Assembly: GCA_945893145.1 (NCBI GenBank)
Contig: CAMDDZ010000016.1
Coordinates: 1 to 64,000, forward strand
DNA from: Rhodoplanes serenus
GTDB lineage: Bacteria > Pseudomonadota > Alphaproteobacteria > Rhizobiales > Xanthobacteraceae
Direction: 5' to 3'
DNA length: 64,000 bases
Position numbers and translations under genes: made by a program. Positions 40,883 to 50,239 of this stretch are shown here, piece by piece. A model generated the notes under the pieces. That model saw only the letters and a program-made list of their open reading frames with translations, did no database searches and was not told where the DNA came from. Every line of letters starts with the position of its first letter. The stretch's first letter is position 1.

Positions 40883-41899
40883 CTAATTGCGGCCTGCGAC
40901 ATCCAGATTGAAAAGCGTTGCCGCATTGCGCCACAGGATCTTCTCCTTATCGGCGGCCGGGAGCGCCAAGCCCTCGACAATATCAACGTGCTCTTTCGGG
41001 TCGATCGGCACCGGACCGTAATCGGTGCCGAACATCACGCGGTCGGCGCCGAACACCTCGACCGCCTCGCGCACGTGCGGCGCCCAAAAGCCCATCGTGT
41101 CGACATGCAGGAGTTTTAGATATTCGCTCGGCATTCGCTTGCAGCGGATCGCCGAATCCTCCGGCATGCCGTCGCAGCCAAGCCGGTAGCCGAAATCGAG
41201 CCGTCCCATGCACGGCAGCAAGCCGCCGCCCATGTGCGCGACCACGATCTTCAGCCGCGGGTAGCGGTCGAACAGGCCGGACAGGATCATGCGCGCCAGC
41301 GCCATCGCGGTGTCGAATGGCCGGCCGATCAACTCGTCGAGCTTGAATTGGTTCATCTGCTGCTCGTTGCCGATCGGCACGCGCGGCGGATGGATGAAGA
41401 CCGGCACCTGCCGGGCTTCCGCCCATTCCCAGAACGCAAACGAATCCTCGCCGTCGATGAAGCGCTCATGCCAGCTCGAGCAGATCAGCAGGCCCTTGAA
41501 GCCAAGCGCGCCGAGGCAGCGCTCGCCCTCGGCGACTTGGCCGGCGTCGAGTGGATTGAGCGTGCCCATGCCCCAATTGGTCTTCTGGCGCGCCACGATG
41601 CCGGCGATGCCGTCATTGATCGCCTTGCAGATGTCGATCGAGGGCGACGACGAGATCGCGGTCATCACCTCGACGGCGAACGGCGTCGAGATGATCCGGC
41701 CGGTGATGCCGGCCTTGGCGCAGGCCTCCTGCTGCAGCTCGAAATCGCCCATCTGGTGATAGGCCACCGCTGGCAAGCCACGGTAATTCGTCACCATGTC
41801 CTTGCCTACCGGCGTGCCGCGCAACGCCTCCTGCACGCCGAAGCGATCGCCGGGCGGCCGCGGCGGCGCGCAGTGAGTGTGGATATCGATGATCGGCAC
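40883..41899 (-). CDS. amidohydrolase family protein (ACMSD-like)
   Basis: MPIIDIHTHCAPPRPP; VVAHMGGGLLP; RVMFGTDYGPVPIDP. Confidence 0.87.
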   Translation of the reverse strand: MPIIDIHTHCAPPRPPGDRFGVQEALRGTPVGKDMVTNYRGLPAVAYHQMGDFELQQEACAKAGITGRIISTPFAVEVMTAISSSPSIDICKAINDGIAGIVARQKTNWGMGTLNPLDAGQVAEGERCLGALGFKGLLICSSWHERFIDGEDSFAFWEWAEARQVPVFIHPPRVPIGNEQQMNQFKLDELIGRPFDTAMALARMILSGLFDRYPRLKIVVAHMGGGLLPCMGRLDFGYRLGCDGMPEDSAIRCKRMPSEYLKLLHVDTMGFWAPHVREAVEVFGADRVMFGTDYGPVPIDPKEHVDIVEGLALPAADKEKILWRNAATLFNLDVAGRN

Positions 41900-41911
41900 G
41901 GGCGTGTCCGC

Positions 41912-43333
41912 TTACATATTCAAGACGCGCCCGTAAGCGTCGAGCACGGCTTCCTTCATCATCTCCGAAAGAGTCGGATGCGGGAACACGGTGTGCATCA
42001 GCTCTTCCTCGGTGGTCTCCAGATTCATCGCCACTACGTAGCCCTGGATCAGCTCAGTCACCTCGGCGCCGACCATGTGGGCGCCCAGCAACTGCCCGGT
42101 CTTCTTGTCGAAGATCACCTTGACCAGGCCCTGGTCCTCACCGAGTGCAATTGCCTTGCCGTTGCCGACGAATGGAAAACGGCCGACCCGGACGTCGAGT
42201 TTCTTGTCTTTGGCGGCTTGCTCGGTGATGCCGACGGAGGCGATCTGCGGCGAGCAATAGGTGCAGCCCGGGATCATGCTCTTGTTCATCGGATGCGGAT
42301 GCAGGCCCTTGATCGCCTCGACACAGACCACGCCCTCATGCTCCGCCTTGTGCGCGAGCATCGGCGGGCCAGAGACGTCGCCAATGGCGTAGATGCCCGG
42401 CACGCTGGTGCGATTGAGATTATCGACTGCGATGGTGCCGCGCTCGGTTTTCACGCCGACCTTTTCGAGGCCCAAGCCTTCGATATTGCCGGTGACGCCG
42501 ACTGCGGAAATCACCCGATCGACGGTGAGCGTTTGCGTGCCGCCCTTGCCGTCATCGATGGTGGCCGTGACGCTGTCGGCTTTCTTGTCGAGCTTGGTGA
42601 CCTTTGCGCCGGTGAGAATCTTGATGCCCTGCTTCTCGAACGCCTTGCGGGCGAACGCCGCGATCTCGGCGTCCTCGACCGGCAGGATCTGCGGCAGCAC
42701 CTCGACCACCGTCACCTCGGCGCCGAGCGTGCGGTAGAAAGAGGCGAATTCGATGCCGATGGCGCCCGAGCCGATCACCAGCAGTGACTTCGGCATTTTG
42801 TCCGGCACCATTGCCTCGAAATAAGTCCAGATCAGCTTCTTATCCGGCTCCAGTCCCGGCAACACGCGCGGCCGCGCGCCGGTCGCTACGATGATGTGCT
42901 TGGCCTGATAGCTGCCCGGTCCGAGCGCGCCCTTCGGCGCTTCGCTCTTGGAAGCCTTCACTGTGACCTTGCCGGGCGCTTCGATCGAAGCGTCGCCCCA
43001 GATCACCGCGACCTTGTTCTTCTTCATCAGGAAGCCGACGCCGTCGTTGAGCCGCTTCGACACGTCGCGCGAGCGTTTGACGATGGCCGCCGGATCGAAC
43101 GTCACATTGTCGGCGGAGAGTCCATAATCCTTGGCGTGCTGCATGTAGTGGAAAATCTCGGCCGAGCGCAGCAGCGCCTTGGTCGGGATGCAACCCCAGT
43201 TCAGGCAGATGCCGCCGAGATAGTCGCGCTCGACGATCGCGGTCTTGAAGCCGAGCTGCGTCGCGCGGATCGCCGTGACATAGCCGCCGGGGCCGGACCC
43301 GATGATGATGATGTCGAAGCTCGTGTCAGCCAT
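41912..43333 (-). CDS. lpdA: dihydrolipoyl dehydrogenase (E3)
   Basis: DIIIIGSGPGGYVTAIRATQLGFKTAIVERDYLGGICLNWGCIPTKALL. Confidence 0.96.
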   Translation of the reverse strand: MADTSFDIIIIGSGPGGYVTAIRATQLGFKTAIVERDYLGGICLNWGCIPTKALLRSAEIFHYMQHAKDYGLSADNVTFDPAAIVKRSRDVSKRLNDGVGFLMKKNKVAVIWGDASIEAPGKVTVKASKSEAPKGALGPGSYQAKHIIVATGARPRVLPGLEPDKKLIWTYFEAMVPDKMPKSLLVIGSGAIGIEFASFYRTLGAEVTVVEVLPQILPVEDAEIAAFARKAFEKQGIKILTGAKVTKLDKKADSVTATIDDGKGGTQTLTVDRVISAVGVTGNIEGLGLEKVGVKTERGTIAVDNLNRTSVPGIYAIGDVSGPPMLAHKAEHEGVVCVEAIKGLHPHPMNKSMIPGCTYCSPQIASVGITEQAAKDKKLDVRVGRFPFVGNGKAIALGEDQGLVKVIFDKKTGQLLGAHMVGAEVTELIQGYVVAMNLETTEEELMHTVFPHPTLSEMMKEAVLDAYGRVLNM

Positions 43334-43379
43334 GCTGTGTTCGCCTGCTTTTCGTGTCCGGCCCTACCATGGGCTATCC

Positions 43380-43874
43380 CTAAATGGGCATTTCTTTTGC
43401 CGATTTCACACAATCGTCGTTCATTTCGCTGAAGCGCCGGTCGGTCTCGCCAATCCGCCGCTCGAAATCCGCGCCGGAAATGCGTTGAGCCTCGCGCACG
43501 AGGCTTTGGAGCTCCGCCGACAATTCGGTGTAACGCGCCCGAATTGTCTCATTGCGTAAGTTCGCCAGATAGGTGCCTAGCGCCGCAAATTTGGCGACCG
43601 TATTGGCGGCATCGGCCTGCTCCGGCCCGGTGGCGCGCTCACCCGCGGTGTTGAGCGCGCCGAGCCTGACCTTCACCTGAAAGTAGGCATCGATGACTTC
43701 TTTGCAGGTTCGCATGTACTCGACGCGGCCGACGTTGCGCTGGATCAGATCGACGAACTTGCTGTTGAGATAGCCATTGTAGATCGAGGTGAGCAGCGAC
43801 AACGTCGCGATGAACATCGGAAAATAGCCGAGCAGGACGGCGCGAACCCTGGATTCCCGTGTGTCGGCCATCAT
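43380..43874 (-). CDS. hypothetical protein with N-terminal membrane segment
   Basis: ORF between lpdA and pdhC, single TM then helical region. Confidence 0.6.
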   Translation of the reverse strand: MMADTRESRVRAVLLGYFPMFIATLSLLTSIYNGYLNSKFVDLIQRNVGRVEYMRTCKEVIDAYFQVKVRLGALNTAGERATGPEQADAANTVAKFAALGTYLANLRNETIRARYTELSAELQSLVREAQRISGADFERRIGETDRRFSEMNDDCVKSAKEMPI

Positions 43875-43963
43875 GCCCTCTCAAACCCGAAATGTTGTTG
43901 TCATCCTGGCGCTGACAAGCCATCGGATCAATGCTTGGTGTGACGGCCACATGGTCGATCAAG

Positions 43964-44377
43964 TCAAGGCGCTGCCTGCGGCATGACAGCCTCGCCGCGG
44001 CGCCGGCGCTGCGCCCACAGGAACATGGCCCAGTGGGCCGGGATCGCCACGATGGCCGCCGAAGCGGTGATGAGGACATACGGCAGGTTGCCCGTGGTCC
44101 GGTTCGGAAACAGCGCACCCCAGAGCAGCCACAGCAGCACCGCGATCGCAACGGCTGAGACATGGATCGGCATGTCGTTGCGGCTCACGGCCGCGCAGAT
44201 GAGATTGACGGTGAGGCACACCGGAATGACGAACCAGGCTCCCACATAAGCGACCATGAGCATCGGAAGCGCGACGACGAAGGGGACACCAAACGCAAAT
44301 GTCAGCGCCAGCCCAAGGACTGCGGTGCCGAGCAGCGAGATCACCAGCGCAAGGCCGGCAGCAATCGCAAGAATCAT
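43964..44377 (-). CDS. hypothetical multi-pass membrane protein
   Basis: Hydrophobic segments; start at MILAIAAGLALVISLLG. Confidence 0.55.
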   Translation of the reverse strand: MILAIAAGLALVISLLGTAVLGLALTFAFGVPFVVALPMLMVAYVGAWFVIPVCLTVNLICAAVSRNDMPIHVSAVAIAVLLWLLWGALFPNRTTGNLPYVLITASAAIVAIPAHWAMFLWAQRRRRGEAVMPQAAP

Positions 44378-44399
44378 GGGGCAAGGATCATGGGTAGCA

Positions 44400-45056
44400 T
44401 CATGGGTTCGGTCCGGGGCCAACTGCAGAGTGTCCGGCAAGGCGGCGACGCAGCATGCGGGTGCGAATGGCGCACTCGATCAATGCAACCGCGATGAGCG
44501 CTGCCAAACCGATGATCGTTGTCGTCGCTGCAAGTTCGCGGAATAAATCGGCGGGCGATTGCCGCACCGACCAGCCGATCAGATCGAGCACCGGCGGATT
44601 GAGAATCGCGAGCGCTCCCACCACGCTTGTGATCCACGGCCAGCGCGACAGCGAATCCTGCCCGTGCATGCGCAGCCAGCGGTGCCGCACCAGGCCCCAT
44701 TGAATCAGGATGGCGATCAGCGCCGGAACCAACAGTTCGAGCGTGATCTGGATGTCTTTGGCGCTCGGTCCCGTGGGGCCGGAGCCGCCGAGCCCGAGCA
44801 GGATCGGCGTCGCCACGATGCCAGCCGCAATGACGGCGAAGACGATCGCAACGCGGTGAAACACCTGCGCGTCGCTGGCGCTCGCATAGGCCACCGTAAA
44901 GGCCAGCATCGTGATGACGGCGAACACCGGAATAGCCGCCAGCACGACAATGAACTCCTCGGTCGCCCGGAAGAAATCGGCGAGTTGCAAGGCGGCCATC
45001 AGCGCCACCACGATCGAGAGCAGCAGCGTGGCGATGAGCGCGAGCGTGGTGCCCAT
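44400..45056 (-). CDS. hypothetical multi-pass membrane protein
   Basis: Start MGTTLALIATLLLSIVVALMAALQLADFF; several predicted TM helices. Confidence 0.6.
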   Translation of the reverse strand: MGTTLALIATLLLSIVVALMAALQLADFFRATEEFIVVLAAIPVFAVITMLAFTVAYASASDAQVFHRVAIVFAVIAAGIVATPILLGLGGSGPTGPSAKDIQITLELLVPALIAILIQWGLVRHRWLRMHGQDSLSRWPWITSVVGALAILNPPVLDLIGWSVRQSPADLFRELAATTTIIGLAALIAVALIECAIRTRMLRRRLAGHSAVGPGPNP

Positions 45057-45129
45057 GACGGCCTTCTCTGACTTGCCCTGACGAAGACTTGCCCTGACGA
45101 ATGCCGGCGAGCCGGGCCGGCCATTCCGC

Positions 45130-46488
45130 TTAAACAACCATCATCACCGGATTCTCGATCAGCGCCTTGAATGCACCGATCAGTTCGGCGCCGAGTGCGC
45201 CATCGACCGCGCGGTGATCGCAGGACAGCGTCACGCTCATGATGTGAGCGGCTTCGATCTTGCCGTTCTTCACGATCGCGCGTTCCTCGCCCGCGCCGAC
45301 CGCGAGGATGGTGGAATGCGGCGGATTGATCACCGCGGTGAAATCCTTGATCCCGTACATGCCGAGGTTGGACACCGCCGAGGTGCCGCCCTGATATTCC
45401 GTCGGCTTGAGCTTACGGGTGCGGGCGCGTGCCGCCAGATCTCTCATTTCGTTGGAAATGGTGGAGAGTGATTTGGTCTCGGCCTTGCGCACGATCGGTG
45501 TGATCAGTCCGCCCGGCAGCGCCACCGCGACACCGATGTCGGAATGCTTGTGCTTGAGCATGGCGCCCTCGGTCCAGCTCACATTCGCATTCGGGATGCG
45601 CTGGAGCGCCAGCGCCAAAGCCTTCAAGACGAAGTCGTTGACCGAGAGCTTGTAGGCTGGCTTGCCGTCCTTATCCTTCGGCGCGGCGGCGTTGATCTCC
45701 TCGCGCGCGCCAAGCAGCCTGCCAATGTTGCAGTCGATGGTGAGGTAGAAGTGCGGGATGGTCTGCGTCGATTGCGTCAGCCGTTGCGCAATGGTTCGGC
45801 GCATGCCGTCGTGCGGTACGACGTCGTAACTGCCTTCTTCGAACAAGGCCCGGACCTGGGCGTCGGACATCGAGGGCGCGGCCGCCACGGGCGTTGCGGT
45901 GGCGGGCGCGCCAGCAGCAGATGCTGCGCGCAAGCCCTTGCCGGATTTCGCCGCCTCGACGTCGCGCGCGATGATGCGGCCGTGAGGGCCTGAGCCCTGG
46001 ATGCGCGAAACGTCGATGCCGGAATCTTTCGCCAATCGGCGCGCCAGCGGCGAAGCGAAGGTGCGGTTGCCGCTCGCGGGCGCATGTTGTTCGGCCGCCG
46101 GAGCCTTCGGCGGAGCTGCAGCAGCAACGGGAGGCGCGGCAGCCTTTGCGGCAGCCTGCGGTGCGGCCGCAGGCGGTGTCGGTGCTTTGGGCGCGGGAGC
46201 CGGCACGCCCTTGCCGGCACCGGCGGCCGCGGCTTTGACATCCTCGCCCTCGCCGGCCAGCACCGCGATTACCTGATTGACCGGCACGTCCGCGGTGCCC
46301 TCGGGCACCACGATCTTGGCGAGCGTGCCTTCATCGACGGCCTCGACCTCCATGGTCGCCTTGTCGGTCTCGATCTCGGCGATCACGTCGCCGGCCTTGA
46401 CCTTGTCGCCCTCGCGCTTGAGCCATTTGGAGAGGTTGCCCTTCTCCATCGTGGGTGACAGCGCCGGCATGAGGATGTTGGTGGGCAT
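45130..46488 (-). CDS. pdhC: pyruvate dehydrogenase complex dihydrolipoamide acetyltransferase (E2)
   Basis: Lipoyl domain [13 protein letters not shown]3-binding segment; catalytic LSCDHRAVDGALGAE. Confidence 0.96.
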   Translation of the reverse strand: MPTNILMPALSPTMEKGNLSKWLKREGDKVKAGDVIAEIETDKATMEVEAVDEGTLAKIVVPEGTADVPVNQVIAVLAGEGEDVKAAAAGAGKGVPAPAPKAPTPPAAAPQAAAKAAAPPVAAAAPPKAPAAEQHAPASGNRTFASPLARRLAKDSGIDVSRIQGSGPHGRIIARDVEAAKSGKGLRAASAAGAPATATPVAAAPSMSDAQVRALFEEGSYDVVPHDGMRRTIAQRLTQSTQTIPHFYLTIDCNIGRLLGAREEINAAAPKDKDGKPAYKLSVNDFVLKALALALQRIPNANVSWTEGAMLKHKHSDIGVAVALPGGLITPIVRKAETKSLSTISNEMRDLAARARTRKLKPTEYQGGTSAVSNLGMYGIKDFTAVINPPHSTILAVGAGEERAIVKNGKIEAAHIMSVTLSCDHRAVDGALGAELIGAFKALIENPVMMVV

Positions 46489-46500
46489 GGTGCTGCGCGC

Positions 46501-46821
46501 TCAGGTCAGCGGCTTGATCTCGCTGTGCATTTCCGGCGGCTGTTCGATGTCGGCATCGAAACCGGCCCGGATGCCAGCCATCACTTCGGCCGCACTGCCG
46601 CGCTCCTGATGCTCGTAGGCGTGCGCGAGCTGGCGTGCGATGTCAGCCAGCACGCGGCCCCACATGCGGGTGTCATCGAACACCGGGCGCAGCGTGACGT
46701 GCAAGCCGTCGTTGATGATGGCGGCGCGCAGGATTTCGACGCCGCCCCGCTCGACCGCTGCGGGCGGCACCTGCAAGGGCTCGAAGCCCCGCGGCGCATT
46801 CGGATTGATCTGTGAGCTCAT
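46501..46821 (-). CDS. DUF5076 domain protein (copy 1)
   Basis: GGVEILRAAIINDGLHVTLRPVFDDTRMWGRVLADIARQLAHAY; paralogous to 46837..47205. Confidence 0.8.
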   Translation of the reverse strand: MSSQINPNAPRGFEPLQVPPAAVERGGVEILRAAIINDGLHVTLRPVFDDTRMWGRVLADIARQLAHAYEHQERGSAAEVMAGIRAGFDADIEQPPEMHSEIKPLT

Positions 46822-46836
46822 GACACCCTCATCGGT

Positions 46837-47205
46837 CTAGCGGCGTTTGCGCCGCTGCGCCGTGGATTTCTGTTTCGCAGGCTTGCGCTTTGCGCCGCGC
46901 GGCTTCGCCGCCGCAGGCGCCTTCACGGTTTTCGCGCCCATCTCGGTTGCGAATGCCTCGACGATGGCCACCGTCGCATCCTGCTTGGTCAGGCCCGGCA
47001 CTTGCGCTGCGTAAATCGCGCCGAGCCGCCGCGCGATGTCGCCCAGCACCTCGCCCCATTTGCCGGCATCCTCGAACGCACGCAGCGCGGTGACATAAAG
47101 CTCATCGTTGATGATGCCGGCGCGCAGAATCTCGAGGCCGCCGTTCTCCAGCGCCTCGTTGGGCAGCGCGAGCGCCTGATAAACCCGCGGATCGTCGTCA
47201 GCCAT
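46837..47205 (-). CDS. DUF5076 domain protein (copy 2) with Lys/Ala-rich basic tail
   Basis: GGLEILRAGIINDELYVTALRAFEDAGKWGEVLGDIARRLGAIY; tail AAAKPRGAKRKPAKQKSTAQRRKRR. Confidence 0.8.
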   Translation of the reverse strand: MADDDPRVYQALALPNEALENGGLEILRAGIINDELYVTALRAFEDAGKWGEVLGDIARRLGAIYAAQVPGLTKQDATVAIVEAFATEMGAKTVKAPAAAKPRGAKRKPAKQKSTAQRRKRR

Positions 47206-47211
47206 AAAACC

Positions 47212-48594
47212 CTACCGGTAACAGACTGCTTTGGCCGCTTCGACCACCTCGGCGACCGAAGGCAGCGCAAGTTTTTCCAAGTTCGCCGCATAGGGCATCG
47301 GCACATCTTTGCCAGCCACCCGCGTCGGCGGTGCGTCGAGATAGTCGAAGGCTGCTGCGATCACCCGCGCCACGATCTCGGCGCCGATGCCAGACTGCGG
47401 CCAGCCCTCTTCGACCGTCACAATGCGGCCGGTTTTCTTCACCGACTCGATGATGGTGCCGGAATCCATCGGCCGCAGCGTGCGAAGATCGATCACCTCG
47501 GCTGCGATGCCGTCCTTGGCGAGTTCGTCGGCAGCCTTGAGCGCATAGGTCATGCCGATCGAGAACGACACCAGGGTGACGTCGCCGCCGCTGCGTGCGA
47601 TCCGCGCCTTGCCGATCGGCAGTACGAAGTCGTCGAGCTTCGGCACCGGTCCGCTTTGGCCGTAGAGGATTTCGTTTTCGAGAAAGATCACCGGATTGGG
47701 ATCGCGGATCGCAGCTTTCAGCAACCCCTTGGCGTCGGCCGCATTCGACGGCGCGATCACCTTCAGGCCCGGGATGTGCGAGTACCAAGCCGAGTAGTCC
47801 TGGCTGTGCTGGGCGGCGACGCGGGCAGCGGCGCCGTTCGGTCCGCGGAACACGATGGACGATTTCATCTGCCCGCCGGACATGTAGAGCGTCTTGGCGG
47901 CCGAATTGATGAGCTGATCCATCGCCTGCATGGCGAAGTTGAAGGTCATGAACTCGACGATGGGCTTGAGACCCGCGAGCGCCGCGCCGACGCCGAGACC
48001 GGCAAAGCCGTGCTCGGTGATCGGCGTATCGACCACGCGCTGCGGTCCGAATTCCTGAAGCAGCCCCTGCGTGACCTTGTAGGCGCCCTGATACTCGGCG
48101 ACCTCCTCGCCCATCACGAACACGGCCTCATCGCGCCGCATCTCCTCCGCCATGGCGTCGCGCAGCGCTTCGCGCATCGTCATGGTGACCATCTCGGTGC
48201 CTTCCGGCAGGTCGGGATCGGGCTCAGGCGCTTTGGCCGGCGGCGGCTCGACCACGGCAGACTTTGGTGCGGCTGGGGCCGAGGCTTGCTTCGCGGCGGC
48301 GGCTGGCGGAGCGGCCGGCTGGCCAGCTTGTTTGATCGCGGATTTGTCCTCGCCTTCGCCCAGGATTACGGCGATCGGCGTGTTGACGGCGACATCGGCG
48401 GTGCCTTCCGGCACCAGAATCTTGCCGAGCGTGCCTTCATCAACGGCCTCGACCTCCATGGTGGCTTTGTCGGTCTCGATCTCGGCGATGACGTCGCCGG
48501 CCTTGACCTTGTCGCCCTCGCTCTTGAGCCATTTGGCGAGGTTGCCCTTTTCCATGGTGGGCGACAGCGCGGGCATCAGCACTTGGATCGGCAT
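47212..48594 (-). CDS. pdhB: pyruvate dehydrogenase E1 beta with N-terminal lipoyl domain
   Basis: Lipoyl [13 protein letters not shown]1-beta [40 protein letters not shown]. Confidence 0.96.
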   Translation of the reverse strand: MPIQVLMPALSPTMEKGNLAKWLKSEGDKVKAGDVIAEIETDKATMEVEAVDEGTLGKILVPEGTADVAVNTPIAVILGEGEDKSAIKQAGQPAAPPAAAAKQASAPAAPKSAVVEPPPAKAPEPDPDLPEGTEMVTMTMREALRDAMAEEMRRDEAVFVMGEEVAEYQGAYKVTQGLLQEFGPQRVVDTPITEHGFAGLGVGAALAGLKPIVEFMTFNFAMQAMDQLINSAAKTLYMSGGQMKSSIVFRGPNGAAARVAAQHSQDYSAWYSHIPGLKVIAPSNAADAKGLLKAAIRDPNPVIFLENEILYGQSGPVPKLDDFVLPIGKARIARSGGDVTLVSFSIGMTYALKAADELAKDGIAAEVIDLRTLRPMDSGTIIESVKKTGRIVTVEEGWPQSGIGAEIVARVIAAAFDYLDAPPTRVAGKDVPMPYAANLEKLALPSVAEVVEAAKAVCYR

Positions 48595-48607
48595 CGCGCT
48601 TTGGCCC

Positions 48608-49666
48608 TCAACGCGCCGCGTTGGTGTAGACGTCCGTATAAAGCTCGGACGGATCGGGTTCAGGATCGTTGGTGGCGAATTCCGCCGCCTCGTTGATCGC
48701 GTTGCGCACGCCGGCGTCGATCTTCTTCAATTCGTCCTCGCTCGCGCGTTTGCGCTCCAGCAGACGCTGGCGCACCTGCTCGATCGGATCGTGCTCGGTG
48801 CGCACCTTCTCGACCTCTTCGCGCGTGCGGTATTTGGCAGGGTCGGACATCGAGTGTCCGCGATAACGATAGGTGAGCATTTCAAGGATGATCGGCCCAT
48901 TGCCGCCGCGACACCATTTCACCGCTCGTTCGCCAGCGTCCTTCACGGCGCGCACGTCCATGCCATCGACCTGTTCGCCGTCAATGTCGAACGATTGGCC
49001 GCGCTTGGCGAGATTGACGGTGGCCGAGGCGCGTTGGATCGACGTGCCCATGGCGTATTGGTTGTTCTCGATGATGTAGATCACCGGAAGCTTCCAGAGC
49101 TTGGCCATGTTGAAGCTCTCATAGACTTGGCCCTGATTGGCGGCGCCATCGCCAAAGTATGTCAGCGCGACGTGGTCGTTGCCGCGATATTTGTTGGCGA
49201 AGGCGAGACCGGTGCCGAGCGGCACCATGGCGCCGACGATGCCGTGGCCGCCGAAGAACCCCTTCTCGGCCGAGAACATGTGCATCGAGCCGCCCTTACC
49301 CTTGGAATAGCCATGCTGGCGGCCGGTGAGTTCCGCCATCACGCCCTTGGGGTCCATGCCGCAGGCCAGCATGTGGCCGTGGTCGCGGTAGCCGGTGATG
49401 ATCTGGTCGCCGTGCTTCAGCGCCATCTGCATCCCCACCACCACGGCCTCCTGGCCGATGTAGAGATGGCAGAAGCCGCCGATTAGGCCCATGCCGTACA
49501 TCTGGCCGGCCTTCTCCTCGAAACGCCGGATCAGCAGCATTTCGCGATACGCGGCGATTTCCTGCTCTTTGGTGAGCTCCGGCGGCGCCTCAGCCGATTT
49601 CCCCGCCTTGGCGGCGGCAGGGCGGCGCACAGCTTCGGGCTGCGCCTTGTCCTTGGCGACGGCCAT
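48608..49666 (-). CDS. pdhA: pyruvate dehydrogenase E1 alpha
   Basis: [31 protein letters not shown] motif [31 protein letters not shown]. Confidence 0.96.
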   Translation of the reverse strand: MAVAKDKAQPEAVRRPAAAKAGKSAEAPPELTKEQEIAAYREMLLIRRFEEKAGQMYGMGLIGGFCHLYIGQEAVVVGMQMALKHGDQIITGYRDHGHMLACGMDPKGVMAELTGRQHGYSKGKGGSMHMFSAEKGFFGGHGIVGAMVPLGTGLAFANKYRGNDHVALTYFGDGAANQGQVYESFNMAKLWKLPVIYIIENNQYAMGTSIQRASATVNLAKRGQSFDIDGEQVDGMDVRAVKDAGERAVKWCRGGNGPIILEMLTYRYRGHSMSDPAKYRTREEVEKVRTEHDPIEQVRQRLLERKRASEDELKKIDAGVRNAINEAAEFATNDPEPDPSELYTDVYTNAAR

Positions 49667-49841
49667 GGCTCTCCTCGGGCAAGTCGCCGTCGAGCGACGG
49701 CATTGAATCCTTAGCGTAATTCGCGGTCAGGCGGAAGCGCATGGTTTCGCCCCTGAAAAACGTAACGCGCGGGCCACAAGGGCCTGCTTGAAAATATGAA
49801 TTGTCCGAAAAACTGCTATCCGCAGGGCATATTGGGCGCTG

Positions 49842-50177
49842 CTATCGGGCTGCGGCGGCCGCCGGCGGCTTGAGGATGAGCATCAGATCGTTGCGCTCCA
49901 GGTAGCCCAGCATGTCCCGGCCGCGTTCATCGAGCATGTCCGGGTCGATGCTCTCGGCCTTGAGTAGAGCGACCCGTTTTTCCCACTCTTTGCGTTCACC
50001 CTTGAGCTGGGCAAGATCGCTGCTGATGTCGGTGTATTGGTGGTCGAGGTCCTGCTTGGCCCGCAAGCCGCGGTCGCCGGTGTAGGCGTTGACCCCGAAA
50101 TAGCCGATCAGCAACGCCACCCCGACATAGAGGCCGATCGCACTCAGGAAGGATCGGAGCTTGCGACGGGTGACCAT
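49842..50177 (-). CDS. septum formation initiator family protein (FtsB/DivIC-like)
   Basis: N-terminal TM then coiled coil; upstream of pdhA. Confidence 0.85.
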   Translation of the reverse strand: MVTRRKLRSFLSAIGLYVGVALLIGYFGVNAYTGDRGLRAKQDLDHQYTDISSDLAQLKGERKEWEKRVALLKAESIDPDMLDERGRDMLGYLERNDLMLILKPPAAAAAR

Positions 50178-50239
50178 GGGCCCAAAATGCCGGGTGCCGC
50201 GTTAAGGCGGCGTTACCGCTGGAAAACTCGAGGGCGAAG

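Noticed and set aside
41234-42787. 517-aa ORF antisense to lpdA and the amidohydrolase gene
   Set aside because: Spans two real genes on the other strand; shadow ORF
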